The notes under the pieces were generated by a model. It saw only the letters and a program-made list of their open reading frames with translations. It made no database searches and was not told where the DNA came from. A program made the translations under genes and the position numbers. 64,000 bases of DNA, from contig NZ_QRDX01000002.1 in NCBI RefSeq assembly GCF_003386195.1, forward strand, positions 153,844 through 217,843. Direction: 5' to 3'. Numbering within the stretch: position 1 is the first letter of the stretch; each line of letters starts with the position of its first letter. This document shows positions 32,430 through 41,613 of this stretch, one piece after another. The stretch comes from Seonamhaeicola aphaedonensis (GTDB lineage: Bacteria > Bacteroidota > Bacteroidia > Flavobacteriales > Flavobacteriaceae).

Positions 32430-33200
32430 TTAAGTTTCAAAAAATAAATCTGTCACAAACACTGCTATAAAATCTAAAACAAAAAGCAGCATTGATGAAA
32501 AAACCACAGCAGAATTGGCCGCATCACCAACACCAACGGTACCTTTATCACAATAATAGCCTTTATAACAACCCACAAGACCAATGGCAAATCCAAAGAA
32601 AAAAGTTTTAATGGTAGCAGGAATGATATCGCCAAAGGCTATGGAATTAAAAACTTTGTTAAAGTATAATTGAAAAGACACATCTCCTTTTATATTTTCT
32701 ATTAAATATGAACCATATAAGGCAATAGCATCTCCAAAGATTACTAAAATAGGTAAGGTAAGCGTGGCAGCTAAAACCCTAGTAACAACTAAAAATTTAA
32801 AAGGATTTGTTCCAGAAACTTCCATAGCATCTATTTGCTCTGTAACTCGCATAGAGCCTAATTCAGCACCTATTCCAGAAGCAATTCTACCTGCAAATGT
32901 TAACGCTATTATAACGGGACCAATTTCTCTGATTATAGAAATACTTACCATTGAAGGCATCCATGACTCTGCACCAAATTCTTCTAGCGTAGGGCGAGTT
33001 TGTAGTGTAATAACTAAGCCGATAATAAAACCAGTTATACTAACTAATAATAGCGATTTGTAGCCTATAGCGAAACACTGTTTAATGAGTGCTTTGAGCT
33101 CAAAAGGTTTTGAGATTAGTTCTCTGAAGAACCGAAGAGCAAAATATGTAAGCTCACCTATTTCTATAAAAAAAGACTTTATAAGACTTGATTTTGACAT
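32430..33200 (-). CDS. MlaE-type ABC transporter permease
   Basis: A 256-residue permease with the MlaE pattern: LLVSITGFIIGLVITLQ, ISIIREIGPVIIALTFAGRIASGIGAELGSMRVTEQIDAMEVSG near residue 95-135, and five hydrophobic segments. It forms the membrane part of the phospholipid transporter that keeps outer-membrane lipid asymmetry. A TGATAAATATCA box with a -7 element lies just upstream, which places the lipid transporter in the same regulon as the Usp proteins. Confidence 0.92.
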   Translation of the reverse strand: MSKSSLIKSFFIEIGELTYFALRFFRELISKPFELKALIKQCFAIGYKSLLLVSITGFIIGLVITLQTRPTLEEFGAESWMPSMVSISIIREIGPVIIALTFAGRIASGIGAELGSMRVTEQIDAMEVSGTNPFKFLVVTRVLAATLTLPILVIFGDAIALYGSYLIENIKGDVSFQLYFNKVFNSIAFGDIIPATIKTFFFGFAIGLVGCYKGYYCDKGTVGVGDAANSAVVFSSMLLFVLDFIAVFVTDLFFET

Positions 33201-33221
33201 AACATGTAATCTCCAATCTAC

Positions 33222-33264
33222 TAAATTTAGATATTAAATGGCAGATACTGAATGATAAATATCA
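33222..33264 (-). promoter_or_regulatory. FNR/Crp-type box plus -7 element for the mlaEFD-like operon
   Basis: TGATAAATATCA at 33253-33264, 23 bases, then TAAATTTA at 33222-33229 on the minus strand, 21 bases before the ATG at 33200. The half-sites are perfect TGAT and ATCA. Confidence 0.75.
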
Positions 33265-33596
33265 TATTGGAACATTAAGTTAATTACATTTAATGTGTTT
33301 TGTAAAGTTGAATATATCAGTAATAAATCGGCTTTTGATTCTGTGAGAGTTATGTCTGTGATACTCACAAAAAGATTTATAAATACTAGTCATGTCATTA
33401 TATTTAGTTGTTATGTAGGTGTTTGTCCTTACTTAAATATCAATACCTTAAATATTTGAATTGCAAGAAACTAATGAATAAAACAAATAGATCAATAAAG
33501 GGATATTTTCTGTTCTTAACTTTCAAGTTTATGAATAGTTTAAAACTTCATTAATATTTTTAAGGTATTCTTTCGTCAAAAACCTTTTAAAGATGT
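33265..33596. other. 332-bp AT-rich intergenic stretch without a gene
   Basis: I see no ORF with codon bias, no tRNA and no strong hairpin here. It separates the minus-strand mla operon from the plus-strand helicase. Confidence 0.6.
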
Positions 33597-33604
33597 TATT
33601 TTTG
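33597..33604 (+). promoter_or_regulatory. -7 element that fixes the helicase start
   Basis: TATTTTTG matches TAnnTTTG, 19 bases before the ATG at 33624. It lies just before the alternative TTG at 33606, which would leave no leader. Confidence 0.55.
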
Positions 33605-33623
33605 CTTGGTCAAAATTATTTGC

Positions 33624-35180
33624 ATGTCCGTTATATCTCAAATCGAATTAGAAGAAAGAAAAACCGGTAAAGATCTTTACAGCTATCAAAAAGGCGCTAT
33701 CGATAAAATTTTCAAAAGTTTTGATGAATCGCCTTCAGATTACCACTTACTATATCAATTGCCAACAGGAGGAGGTAAAACAGTAATTTTTTCTGAAATA
33801 GTTAGACAATACCTTAAAAATCATCAGAAAAAAGTTTTAGTGATGACACACCGTATTGAGTTGTGTAAACAAACATCTAGAATGCTTACGGAGTTTGGTG
33901 TGGTGAATAAAGTGGTTGATAGTAAAGCAGATTTGAGTGATCAAGCCCAATACAGCTGTTTTGTGGCGATGGTAGAAACCTTAAATAACAGGTTACATGA
34001 CGATAAGCTTGATATATCTGATATTGGTTTGGTGATTATTGATGAAGCTCATTACAATTCATTTACAAAACTATTTAAATTTTTTAGTCAGTCTTTTGTT
34101 TTAGGTGTTACAGCAACACCTTTAAGCTCCAGCATAGAACTGCCAATGACAGATAATTATGACGAGTTAATTGTAGGTGAAAGCATTGAATCTTTAATTG
34201 AAAATGGGTTTTTAGCAAGAGCTGAAATGTTTAGCTATAATGTAGGCTTAACCTCTTTGGTTGTTGGAGCTAATGGTGATTATACGGTTAAGTCTTCAGA
34301 AGATTTATATACCGATGATAATATGCTTACCAAGCTTTTAAGGGCTTATGAAGAGCGATCAAAAGGTAAAAAAACATTAATCTTTAATAATGGTATTAAT
34401 ACATCTTTACATGTTTATGATACTTTTAGAAGAGCAGGTTACCCCATTGCACATTTAGATAATACAAACTCTAAAAGAGAACGAGCTAAAATTTTAAAGT
34501 GGTTTAAAAACACACCAGATGCTATTTTAACATCAGTTAGTATTTTAACAACAGGTTTTGATGAACCCACCGTTGAAAGTATTATTTTAAATAGAGCTAC
34601 CAAATCACTTACCTTATACTACCAAATGATAGGTAGAGGTTCTAGGGTGTTAGAAAATAAAAAAACATTCCAAGTCATTGATTTAGGAAATAACTTTCAT
34701 CGTTTTGGACCTTGGGGAGATAATTTAGATTGGCAACGTATTTTTAAATCGCCTAATTACTATTTAGATTCCTTGTTAAGTGATGAAGAATTAGAAAGTA
34801 ACTTTAGGTACGAAATGCCAGATGACCTCAGGGAAGAATTTGCTAATTCTGATGATGTTCATTTTGATATTCAAAAAACCTATGTAGATTCTATAAGAGC
34901 AGGCGAGTCCTCTAAAGTAGTACTGGAACGTTCCATTGCACAACACGGTCATATTTGTATTGAAAATAGTGAAGACGTTTATGATGCTTTAACTTTGGCT
35001 AGAAAATTAGGTGATGATATAGATTTTAGAATCAACCGTTATACCAAGTGTATTAGTAAAAGCACCTATAATTTTGTAGAGTGGTTAAAAGGTGAGTATA
35101 GAAAAAAGCTTAATTCATATATTCGTGTAAACTTTGATAAGGTTTTTGAAAGCATTCACGGATACCCACCTGAAGACTAA
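33624..35180 (+). CDS. DEAD/DEAH-box helicase (superfamily 2)
   Basis: A 518-residue SF2 helicase of the type III restriction-like (ResIII/SSL2) group. A Q-like motif SYQKGAIDKIF is at about 21. Walker A is LPTGGGKT, motif Ia is VMTHRIELCKQT, motif II is IDEAHYNS, motif III is GVTATP, motif V is VSILTTGFDEPTVE and motif VI is YYQMIGRGSR. The C-terminal 110 residues are unassigned. No nuclease or methylase gene is adjacent, so it is not a restriction subunit here. It probably remodels nucleic acid, with unknown target. Confidence 0.9.
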   Translation: MSVISQIELEERKTGKDLYSYQKGAIDKIFKSFDESPSDYHLLYQLPTGGGKTVIFSEIVRQYLKNHQKKVLVMTHRIELCKQTSRMLTEFGVVNKVVDSKADLSDQAQYSCFVAMVETLNNRLHDDKLDISDIGLVIIDEAHYNSFTKLFKFFSQSFVLGVTATPLSSSIELPMTDNYDELIVGESIESLIENGFLARAEMFSYNVGLTSLVVGANGDYTVKSSEDLYTDDNMLTKLLRAYEERSKGKKTLIFNNGINTSLHVYDTFRRAGYPIAHLDNTNSKRERAKILKWFKNTPDAILTSVSILTTGFDEPTVESIILNRATKSLTLYYQMIGRGSRVLENKKTFQVIDLGNNFHRFGPWGDNLDWQRIFKSPNYYLDSLLSDEELESNFRYEMPDDLREEFANSDDVHFDIQKTYVDSIRAGESSKVVLERSIAQHGHICIENSEDVYDALTLARKLGDDIDFRINRYTKCISKSTYNFVEWLKGEYRKKLNSYIRVNFDKVFESIHGYPPED

Positions 35181-35209
35181 TAATTTATACCTATTTAAAA
35201 CTAAAGCTA

Positions 35210-36058
35210 TTGGATATTAAAAAGGCTTTAAAATTTATGCTCATTAGTACATTGTCTTTTGCTTGTATGAACAGTATTGTAAAGTATTTAGTCCATTTTA
35301 GCGCTTATCAAATAGTGTTTTTTAGATCTGTTTCTACCTTGGCTTTCACCATGGTATTTCTTCTCAGAAATCGTATTCCTATTTTGGGAAATAACAAAAA
35401 GATTTTAGTTTTAAGAGGATTGGTAGGTGTTACCTCAATGACACTCTTTTTTATGTCTACTAAGTATTTACCTATAGGAACCGCAGTTTCATTACGATAT
35501 TTAGCACCTATTTTTGCAGCTATTTTTGCTATTTTATTTTTAAAAGAAACGGTGAAACCCATGCAATGGCTCTTCTTTTTAATGGCCTTTAGTGGTGTTG
35601 TTATCTTAAAAGGCTTTGATATGGAACTTAATAGCTATGGGCTCATGCTTATATTAATTTCAGCCATATTTAGCGGCTTAGTTTATGTTGTTCTAAGTAA
35701 GATAGGAAAGAGCGAGCATCCGGTTGTAGTGGTCAATTATTTCATGGCAGTATCCACTTTGGCTGGAGGTTTTTTATCAATTGGTAGTTGGGTAAACCCT
35801 ATTGGTGTTGAATGGTCATTATTACTTGGTTTAGGTGTTTTTGGGTATTTTGGACAAGTATATATGACCAAAGCTTTTCAAACGGTATCATCTACAAGTC
35901 AAATAGCACCACTTAAATATATGGAAACCATTTTCACTTTACTTCTTGGAATCCTTGTTTTTGCTGAAGTTTATACATTCTGGAGTTTGTTGGGTATTTC
36001 ATTAATCATTTTAGGATTAGTCTTGAATACCCAGTTTAGGGAAAAATTAAGAAGTTAG
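35210..36058 (+). CDS. EamA/DMT superfamily transporter
   Basis: A 282-residue inner-membrane protein with about ten helices in two EamA repeats (residues 5-130 and 140-275). It has VKYLVHFSAYQIVFFRS in the first repeat and PLKYMETIFTLLLGILVFAE in the second. The TTG at 35210 is taken as start because helix 1 begins by residue 7; the first ATG is at 35238. Substrate is unknown; such proteins export amino acids or metabolites. It follows the helicase by 29 bases and is followed 6 bases on by the MFS gene. Confidence 0.85.
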   Translation: MDIKKALKFMLISTLSFACMNSIVKYLVHFSAYQIVFFRSVSTLAFTMVFLLRNRIPILGNNKKILVLRGLVGVTSMTLFFMSTKYLPIGTAVSLRYLAPIFAAIFAILFLKETVKPMQWLFFLMAFSGVVILKGFDMELNSYGLMLILISAIFSGLVYVVLSKIGKSEHPVVVVNYFMAVSTLAGGFLSIGSWVNPIGVEWSLLLGLGVFGYFGQVYMTKAFQTVSSTSQIAPLKYMETIFTLLLGILVFAEVYTFWSLLGISLIILGLVLNTQFREKLRS

Positions 36059-36064
36059 AAGTAT

Positions 36065-37366
36065 ATGGATAGAGCAAACAAGTATTCGTTTATAGAACCT
36101 AAAAAATCTCCTGTATTCTATGGATATGTTATTCTCTTTTTTGGAACCATAGGGGTTCTAGCTAGTATACCAGGTCAAACCGTGGGAGTTTCTGTATTTA
36201 CAGACCCTGTAAAAGACGCTTTGGGGCTTACCAGAAATCAATTTAGTAATGCTTATATGATTGGAACATTATCCAGCTCATTACTAATAGGAAGTGCTGG
36301 AAAGTGGTTTGATATATATGGTTCTCGTTTTGTGGCTTTTTTTGCGGCATTATTACTTGGGTTTTCACTTATCTTATGTTCATTTTCAGTTAATATAAGT
36401 GAAACTTTTTCCTTGCTATTTAATATCCAGTCTTGGTTTGTACCGTTTACGGTTATGACCATGTTATTTTTTTTAATTCGATTTAGTGGACAAGGCGTGA
36501 TTACTATGGCATCAAGAAACATGATTATGCTTTGGTTTGATAAAAATAGGGGTAAAGTAAACTCTATAAGTAGCATAGCGGTGTCTCTTGGTTTTTCAAT
36601 TTCCCCTATAGTTTTCAGTTATTTAATAGATAATTATGGTTGGGAAAAAAGCTGGCAAATACTGGCACTTTGTTTGCTTACTTTTAGCATTTTTATAATG
36701 CAGTTTTACAGAGATAAACCAGAGGATTTTAATTTAATACCCGATGGTTTTTCTGCTAATAAACAAGACTCAAACAAAATTTCGGTTAAAAGAGATTTTA
36801 CGCTTACTGAAGCTAAAAAAACAAGAGCTTTTTGGATTATAGGTTTCATTTTAGCCTTTAATAGTTTTTTTATAACGGGTTTTACGTTTCATGTGGTTTC
36901 AATTTTTGAAAGTCAAGGGTTTCCAAAATCTCAAGCTATAGCTGTTTTTGTACCCATTTCAATAATCGCCATTATAGTTTCAACGCTATGTAATATTTTA
37001 AGTGATTACATTAAGCACAGAATATATATCTTACTCATGATTATTAGTGGGTTTTTAGCGTCATTTGGGTTGTTGTTTTTGTCAGAAATGATAGGGGTGT
37101 ACCTTTTAATACTAGGCTGTGGGGTTTTAGGAGGTTTGTTTGCCGTGGTAAATGCCGTAACATGGCCAAAATATTTTGGAAGAAAACATTTGGGTGCCAT
37201 AACGGGTAAAGTCATGAGTTTTTTAGTTGTTGCTAGTGCCATAGCACCTACAATATTCAGTTATTCCTATAGTAGTTTAGGAACTTATGAATTTATAAGT
37301 TTAATTAATATGATGTTTTTAACTGTTCTTTTTATTGGATTTTTTAAGGTAAAGAACCCACAATAA
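36065..37366 (+). CDS. Major facilitator superfamily transporter
   Basis: A 433-residue, 12-helix transporter. The loop motif between helices 2 and 3 appears as GKWFDIYGSRF, and a second copy-like NRGKVNSISSIAVSLGFS follows near residue 160. A long cytoplasmic loop lies near residue 215-245. The pattern is like the oxalate/formate and monocarboxylate branch, but substrate cannot be assigned. It lies 6 bases after the DMT transporter and may share its message. Confidence 0.86.
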   Translation: MDRANKYSFIEPKKSPVFYGYVILFFGTIGVLASIPGQTVGVSVFTDPVKDALGLTRNQFSNAYMIGTLSSSLLIGSAGKWFDIYGSRFVAFFAALLLGFSLILCSFSVNISETFSLLFNIQSWFVPFTVMTMLFFLIRFSGQGVITMASRNMIMLWFDKNRGKVNSISSIAVSLGFSISPIVFSYLIDNYGWEKSWQILALCLLTFSIFIMQFYRDKPEDFNLIPDGFSANKQDSNKISVKRDFTLTEAKKTRAFWIIGFILAFNSFFITGFTFHVVSIFESQGFPKSQAIAVFVPISIIAIIVSTLCNILSDYIKHRIYILLMIISGFLASFGLLFLSEMIGVYLLILGCGVLGGLFAVVNAVTWPKYFGRKHLGAITGKVMSFLVVASAIAPTIFSYSYSSLGTYEFISLINMMFLTVLFIGFFKVKNPQ

Positions 37367-37451
37367 AAGGTGGTATTTAGAGTGTTTTTTACTTTGATTA
37401 ACCCACGATATTTGTACTTTTAGATGCTTTAAATATTAGATTATTAGAAAC

Positions 37452-38498
37452 ATGACCTTTAAATCGCGCATAAATAGTTTTAGGAGAAAATTAATGAAAG
37501 GGCTAACCAAAAATATTGGTAGTGTTTCTGTAGAGCCTAAAAAGGGAGATCTAAAAAAAGAAGAAGTAAAAAACGTTTTAATTATTCGCCCTAATCATCG
37601 TTTAGGTAATCAATTATTACTCACGCCACTTGTGCAGGAGGTCTTAAACACGTTTCCCAGTTGTCAAGTAGATTTGTTTGTAAAGGGTGGAGTAGCACAT
37701 CCTGTTTTTCAAAATTATGATAGGGTAGACAAAATTATAAAGCTACCTAGAAAGCCTTTTGATAATTTGTTTAGATATGCTAAAAGTTGGTTGTCCATAA
37801 AGGGTAAGTCTTATGATTTAGTTATAAATGGGGATAAGAATTCTTCTTCTGGTAGGCTGTTAACTAAAATGGCTAAAGCCAAATTCAAAATTTTTGGAGA
37901 ATCAATCGAAGTTGTTAAAAATGAGTATGATGATTACAAACATATTTCTAAATATCCTATCTATAATTTGCGTTATTATTTAAAAAAGGTGGGTTATGAC
38001 TTCAACGGTATAGCTTTACCTCTTCTAGATATTAAATTAAATAAAAATGAAATAGCTGCTGGTAAAAAGATTCTTGATGATTTAGTGAAGAATAATAAAA
38101 AGACCATTTGTATTTATACCAATGCCACAGGAGATAAGTGCTATTCTGAAACGTGGTGGGAAACATTTTATCAAAGGTTATTAAAAGAGTTTCCAGATTA
38201 TAATATTATAGAAATGTTACCCATAGAAAACATTTCAAAAATTAATTTTAAAGCTCCAAATTTCTATAGTAAAGATATAAGGGAAATGGGAGGCGTGCTT
38301 AGTAATACAGCTATTTTTATAGCCGCTGATAATGGCGTTATGCATTTAGCCAGTGCATCGTTAGTGCCTACCGTTGGCTTTTTTTCAGTAACAAAAGAAG
38401 AGGTTTATGGGTCTTATGGAAACGGTAGTTTGGCTCTAAATACCAATAATACCAATATAGATGATTGGTTTAAAAGTATTAAAGGTATTTTAAGCTAG
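37452..38498 (+). CDS. Glycosyltransferase family 9 (heptosyltransferase-like)
   Basis: A 348-residue GT9 protein. The N-terminal NVLIIRPNHRLGNQLLLTPLVQEVLNTFP is the usual opening, and FIAADNGVMHLASASLVPTVGFFS near residue 285-305 is the nucleotide-sugar-binding segment. It should add a sugar such as heptose to lipopolysaccharide core. It has no operon partner close by. The first 40 residues are basic and not part of the domain; an internal ATG at 37494 (MKGLTKN) is an alternative start. Confidence 0.87.
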   Translation: MTFKSRINSFRRKLMKGLTKNIGSVSVEPKKGDLKKEEVKNVLIIRPNHRLGNQLLLTPLVQEVLNTFPSCQVDLFVKGGVAHPVFQNYDRVDKIIKLPRKPFDNLFRYAKSWLSIKGKSYDLVINGDKNSSSGRLLTKMAKAKFKIFGESIEVVKNEYDDYKHISKYPIYNLRYYLKKVGYDFNGIALPLLDIKLNKNEIAAGKKILDDLVKNNKKTICIYTNATGDKCYSETWWETFYQRLLKEFPDYNIIEMLPIENISKINFKAPNFYSKDIREMGGVLSNTAIFIAADNGVMHLASASLVPTVGFFSVTKEEVYGSYGNGSLALNTNNTNIDDWFKSIKGILS

Positions 38499-38563
38499 TT
38501 GAATTTTTCACATTTTTTTGATGGAATTTAATAACAATTACTGATAAATAATGGAAATTAGTT

Positions 38564-38607
38564 TGACGGACGTCATAATAAATCTTATTTTAGAATTCAT
38601 ATTTGTA
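38564..38607 (+). promoter_or_regulatory. Crp-type palindrome upstream of the crp-like gene
   Basis: TGACGGACGTCA at 38564-38575 has perfect TGACG/CGTCA arms and lies 37 bases before the ATG at 38613. A loose -7 element (TATTTGTA) follows at 38600-38607, 24 bases on. It could mediate autoregulation. It differs from the stress-island box in sequence and spacing and is treated separately. Confidence 0.4.
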
Positions 38608-38612
38608 AATGA

Positions 38613-39188
38613 ATGAATCCAAACTTAGCTTTTTTAAATTCTTTTATTAGTGTTTCAGAGGGCACTTTTACAGAATTAGAGGCCATAACAAGTTTTAGAA
38701 GAGTTCCAGCAGGTACAGAATTGGTAGGATTGGGCGACGTTCCGTCAAAAATATACATGCTAGTGTCTGGAATTGTAAGATGTTATTTAACTACTGAGTC
38801 TGGTAAAGAATTTAATAAAAGTTTTTACCTGCCAACATGTTTCTTTGCTTCCCTAACAGCCTTAATTAGAAAAAAACCATCAATATTTGTTTTTGAAACT
38901 ATATCAGATTGTAAAATTTATGAAATTGACTATTATAAATTCAGAGGACTTTGTAAAATTGACGATTCAATAAATACCCTTTATTCTAAAGTTTTGGAAG
39001 GGGTATATATGAAGTATGAAAGTCGCCTTGTAGAACTCATATCGCTTGATGCCAAAGACAGATATTTAGCCTTAAGAGAGCAAACACCAAATGTAGATGA
39101 GTTAATTCCACAGTATCATATTGCTTCTTATTTAGGGATAACAGCCGTACAATTAAGTAGAATTAGAAAAAAAATAGACGAAAGTTAA
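38613..39188 (+). CDS. Crp/Fnr family transcriptional regulator
   Basis: A 191-residue regulator with a cyclic-nucleotide-binding-like domain at residues 20-125 (FRRVPAGTELVGLGDVPSKIYMLVSGIVRCYL) and a short C-terminal HTH (HIASYLGITAVQLSRIRKK). It has no Fnr cysteines and lacks the full cAMP-binding motif, as is usual in Bacteroidota. It may be autoregulated through the palindrome upstream. A terminator follows at 39282-39311. Confidence 0.88.
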   Translation: MNPNLAFLNSFISVSEGTFTELEAITSFRRVPAGTELVGLGDVPSKIYMLVSGIVRCYLTTESGKEFNKSFYLPTCFFASLTALIRKKPSIFVFETISDCKIYEIDYYKFRGLCKIDDSINTLYSKVLEGVYMKYESRLVELISLDAKDRYLALREQTPNVDELIPQYHIASYLGITAVQLSRIRKKIDES

Positions 39189-39281
39189 CATTTGTTAATA
39201 GTTAACAAAATGTTAAATAATATATTTGAATGATTTCCTTTCGCAATTACGAAATATAAAGGATTGATAGCTAACCAACCA

Positions 39282-39311
39282 AAAAAACAGGTAAATATTT
39301 ACCTGTTTTTT
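39282..39311. terminator. Bidirectional intrinsic terminator between crp-like gene and fumC
   Basis: A 30-base perfect palindrome (AAAAAACAGGTAAAT with its inverse) flanked by A and T tracts sits between the two convergent genes. Confidence 0.88.
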
Positions 39312-39335
39312 CTTTTTTATATTATTACTGTTTTT

Positions 39336-40733
39336 TTATTTCATACTGCCAACCATGTCTTCGGGTCTTACCCAATCGTCATATTCTTCGGCAGTAACAT
39401 ACCCTAGGTTAATAGCTTCCTCCTTTAAAGTAGTACCATTTTTGTGAGCGGTATTTGCAATTTCAGCGGCTTTGTAATAGCCAATTTTTGTGTTTAAAGC
39501 TGTAACTAGCATTAGTGAATTATTAAGTAATTCTTTAATAATAGTATAATTGGGTTCTATTCCTATAGCACAATTAACATCAAAACTTACACAGGCATCA
39601 CCAATTAGTTGTGCAGATTGTAATACATTAGCTGCCATAACAGGCTTAAATACATTCAATTCATAATGCCCTTGTGTGCCACCAACAGAAACGGTAACAT
39701 CGTTACCAATAACTTGAGCACATACCATAGTCATGGCTTCACACTGGGTAGGGTTCACTTTACCTGGCATGATAGAACTTCCCGGTTCATTGGCAGGAAT
39801 TATTATTTCACCAATACCGCTTCTAGGGCCAGAGGCCATCATTCTAATATCATTGGCTATTTTATTTAAAGAAACAGCCAATTGTTTCAATGCTCCATGA
39901 GTTTCAACCAAAGCATCATGAGCAGCTAAAGCTTCAAATTTATTGGGTGCTGTTATAAATGGTAAGTTGGTAAATTTGGCTATGTACTCTGCCACGCGTT
40001 TGTCATAACCTTTGGGAGTATTTAGCCCCGTACCAACAGCAGTTCCTCCCAAAGCTAATTCACTTAAATGTGGTAACGTATTTTCAAGGGCCTTAATCCC
40101 GTGGTCTAACTGCGCTACATACCCCGAAATCTCTTGTCCTAAGGTTAATGGCGTAGCATCCATTAAGTGGGTTCTACCTATTTTTACAACATCTTTAAAA
40201 GCTTCAGATTTTTTCTTTAATGTATCTCTTAACTGTCTAACTCCCGGAATGGTAACTTCTACAATTTTCTTATAAGCTGCAATATGCATTCCAGTAGGGA
40301 AAGTATCATTAGACGATTGTGATTTATTAACATCATCATTAGGCTGGATGGTTTTTTCGCCCTCACCAATAACTTTGCCAGCCAATTGATGTGCTCTGTT
40401 AGCTATAACTTCGTTAACATTCATGTTGCTTTGAGTACCAGAGCCCGTTTGCCAAATAACCAACGGAAATTGGTCGTCATGTTTTCCTTCCAGAATCTCA
40501 TCACAAACCTGAGCTATTAAATCGCGCTTTTCAATAGGTAATACTCCTAACTCACAATTGGTGAATGCAGCAGCTTTTTTTAAGTAAGCAAAACCATAAA
40601 TTACTTCCAAAGGCATTGATGCTGAATGTCCAATTTTAAAGTTATTTCTAGATCTCTCTGTTTGGGCTCCCCAAAGTTTGTCGGCAGGAACTTTTACCTC
40701 ACCCATCGTATCTTTTTCTATTCTGAAACTCAT
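39336..40733 (-). CDS. fumC: Class II fumarase
   Basis: A 465-residue full-length fumarate hydratase. It begins with [29 protein letters not shown], has the [14 protein letters not shown] substrate loop near residue 100, TGLNTPKGY near 235 and the fumarase signature [11 protein letters not shown] near 320. It converts fumarate to malate in the citric acid cycle. It is monocistronic, with a -7 element on the minus strand at 40760-40767. Confidence 0.97.
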   Translation of the reverse strand: MSFRIEKDTMGEVKVPADKLWGAQTERSRNNFKIGHSASMPLEVIYGFAYLKKAAAFTNCELGVLPIEKRDLIAQVCDEILEGKHDDQFPLVIWQTGSGTQSNMNVNEVIANRAHQLAGKVIGEGEKTIQPNDDVNKSQSSNDTFPTGMHIAAYKKIVEVTIPGVRQLRDTLKKKSEAFKDVVKIGRTHLMDATPLTLGQEISGYVAQLDHGIKALENTLPHLSELALGGTAVGTGLNTPKGYDKRVAEYIAKFTNLPFITAPNKFEALAAHDALVETHGALKQLAVSLNKIANDIRMMASGPRSGIGEIIIPANEPGSSIMPGKVNPTQCEAMTMVCAQVIGNDVTVSVGGTQGHYELNVFKPVMAANVLQSAQLIGDACVSFDVNCAIGIEPNYTIIKELLNNSLMLVTALNTKIGYYKAAEIANTAHKNGTTLKEEAINLGYVTAEEYDDWVRPEDMVGSMK

Positions 40734-40759
40734 TGTAATTTATTATTAATAATGAAGCA

Positions 40760-40767
40760 CAAAGTTA
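40760..40767 (-). promoter_or_regulatory. -7 element for fumC
   Basis: TAACTTTG on the minus strand, 26 bases before the ATG at 40733, matches TAnnTTTG. Confidence 0.5.
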
Positions 40768-40870
40768 CCTTTTTTTAAGTGGTTATTGATAAGATTTTTG
40801 TTAGTTTTTCAGCTATCCTTTCATGAAGCTCGTGTAGTGGAAAACTCTGTTAATAAATTTAAATTACATG

Positions 40871-40901
40871 TTGTATAACAAATGGCTTTGCATTATCTTT
40901 G
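40871..40901 (+). promoter_or_regulatory. Bacteroidota promoter (-33 TTG, -7 TATCTTTG)
   Basis: TTG at 40871-40873 and TATCTTTG at 40894-40901, with 20 bases between, match the Flavobacterium promoter consensus. It lies 31 bases before the ATG at 40933 and shows that an upstream in-frame ATG at 40882 lies inside the promoter and is not used. Confidence 0.65.
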
Positions 40902-40932
40902 CAAGAGATTTATAAAAATACAACCAAAAATT

Positions 40933-41100
40933 ATGTTTGAATTTGACCAATATTTAGGATTTTTAGCTTTTTTAACTATTTTGACCATTGGGTTTTGGTT
41001 AATGATTTTTTTGTTAACATTCGTAATTCCATATTGGATTGGTGGTGCGTTTATTGAAAGAATGAAAGAAATAAAAGAAGCCAAGAAAGCTAAGCGCTAA
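40933..41100 (+). CDS. Small single-span membrane protein
   Basis: A 55-residue protein (MFEFDQYLGFLAFLTILT...) with one or two hydrophobic helices at residues 7-37 and a basic C-terminal tail (IKEAKKAKR). The start is the ATG at 40933, since the promoter at 40871-40901 overlaps the longer reading. A good terminator follows at 41132-41160. Function unknown; the gene is complete with its own promoter and terminator, so it is probably expressed. Confidence 0.72.
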   Translation: MFEFDQYLGFLAFLTILTIGFWLMIFLLTFVIPYWIGGAFIERMKEIKEAKKAKR

Positions 41101-41131
41101 AAACGTTTAATAAATTTTTTAAATAAATATT

Positions 41132-41160
41132 AAAAAGGAAGCTAATTTAGCTTCCTTTTT
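41132..41160. terminator. Intrinsic terminator of the small membrane protein gene
   Basis: AAAAAGGAAGCTA pairs with TAGCTTCCTTTTT over a 3-base loop and is followed by more T residues. Confidence 0.85.
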
Positions 41161-41271
41161 TTTGTTAGATAAAACTCCTGCCTTTACAAGAGTCCTTATT
41201 TTTTTATTAAATACAATTATTAGTATTCCTTTAAAAATAAATTTTAAATCCTATTTTGTTTTATTACAAAA

Positions 41272-41613
41272 TTAAATTATATCAAGAATTTTTTCCGTGG
41301 GCCTTCCAATAACGGCTTTGTTGCCATATACAACTATGGGTCTTTCAATGAGTTTAGGATTTTCTACCATGGCGGTAATAATTTCAGAATCCGTTAAATC
41401 TTTGCCTTTGTATTGCTCTTTCCAAACAGCTTCGCTTTTTCTAACAAGCGCTATAGGTTTAATACCTAAAAGATTGATAATATTCTGTAATTCGTTTTTA
41501 CTTGGAATATCTTCTAAATATTTTACAATTTCAAAATCTTTACCAGATGCTTCTAATACTGCAACCCCCAAACGTGATTTACTGCAGCGATTGTTGTGAT
41601 ATATTTTAATCAT
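41272..41613 (-). CDS. ArsC-family thioredoxin-fold reductase
   Basis: A 113-residue glutaredoxin-type arsenate reductase-like protein (ArsC/Spx group). It has the catalytic Cys9 in YHNNRCSKSR, KYLEDIPSKNELQNI near 31, and the substrate loop IERPIVVYGNKAVIGRP at 91-107. Whether it reduces arsenate is unknown; no ars genes are near. Its ATG overlaps the stop of the HAD gene by one base. Confidence 0.87.
   Translation of the reverse strand: MIKIYHNNRCSKSRLGVAVLEASGKDFEIVKYLEDIPSKNELQNIINLLGIKPIALVRKSEAVWKEQYKGKDLTDSEIITAMVENPKLIERPIVVYGNKAVIGRPTEKILDII

Noticed and set aside
40882-40932. Longer start for the small membrane protein (MALHYLCKRF)
   Set aside because: The stretch overlaps the -33/-7 promoter at 40871-40901 and would make a cytosolic basic leader.
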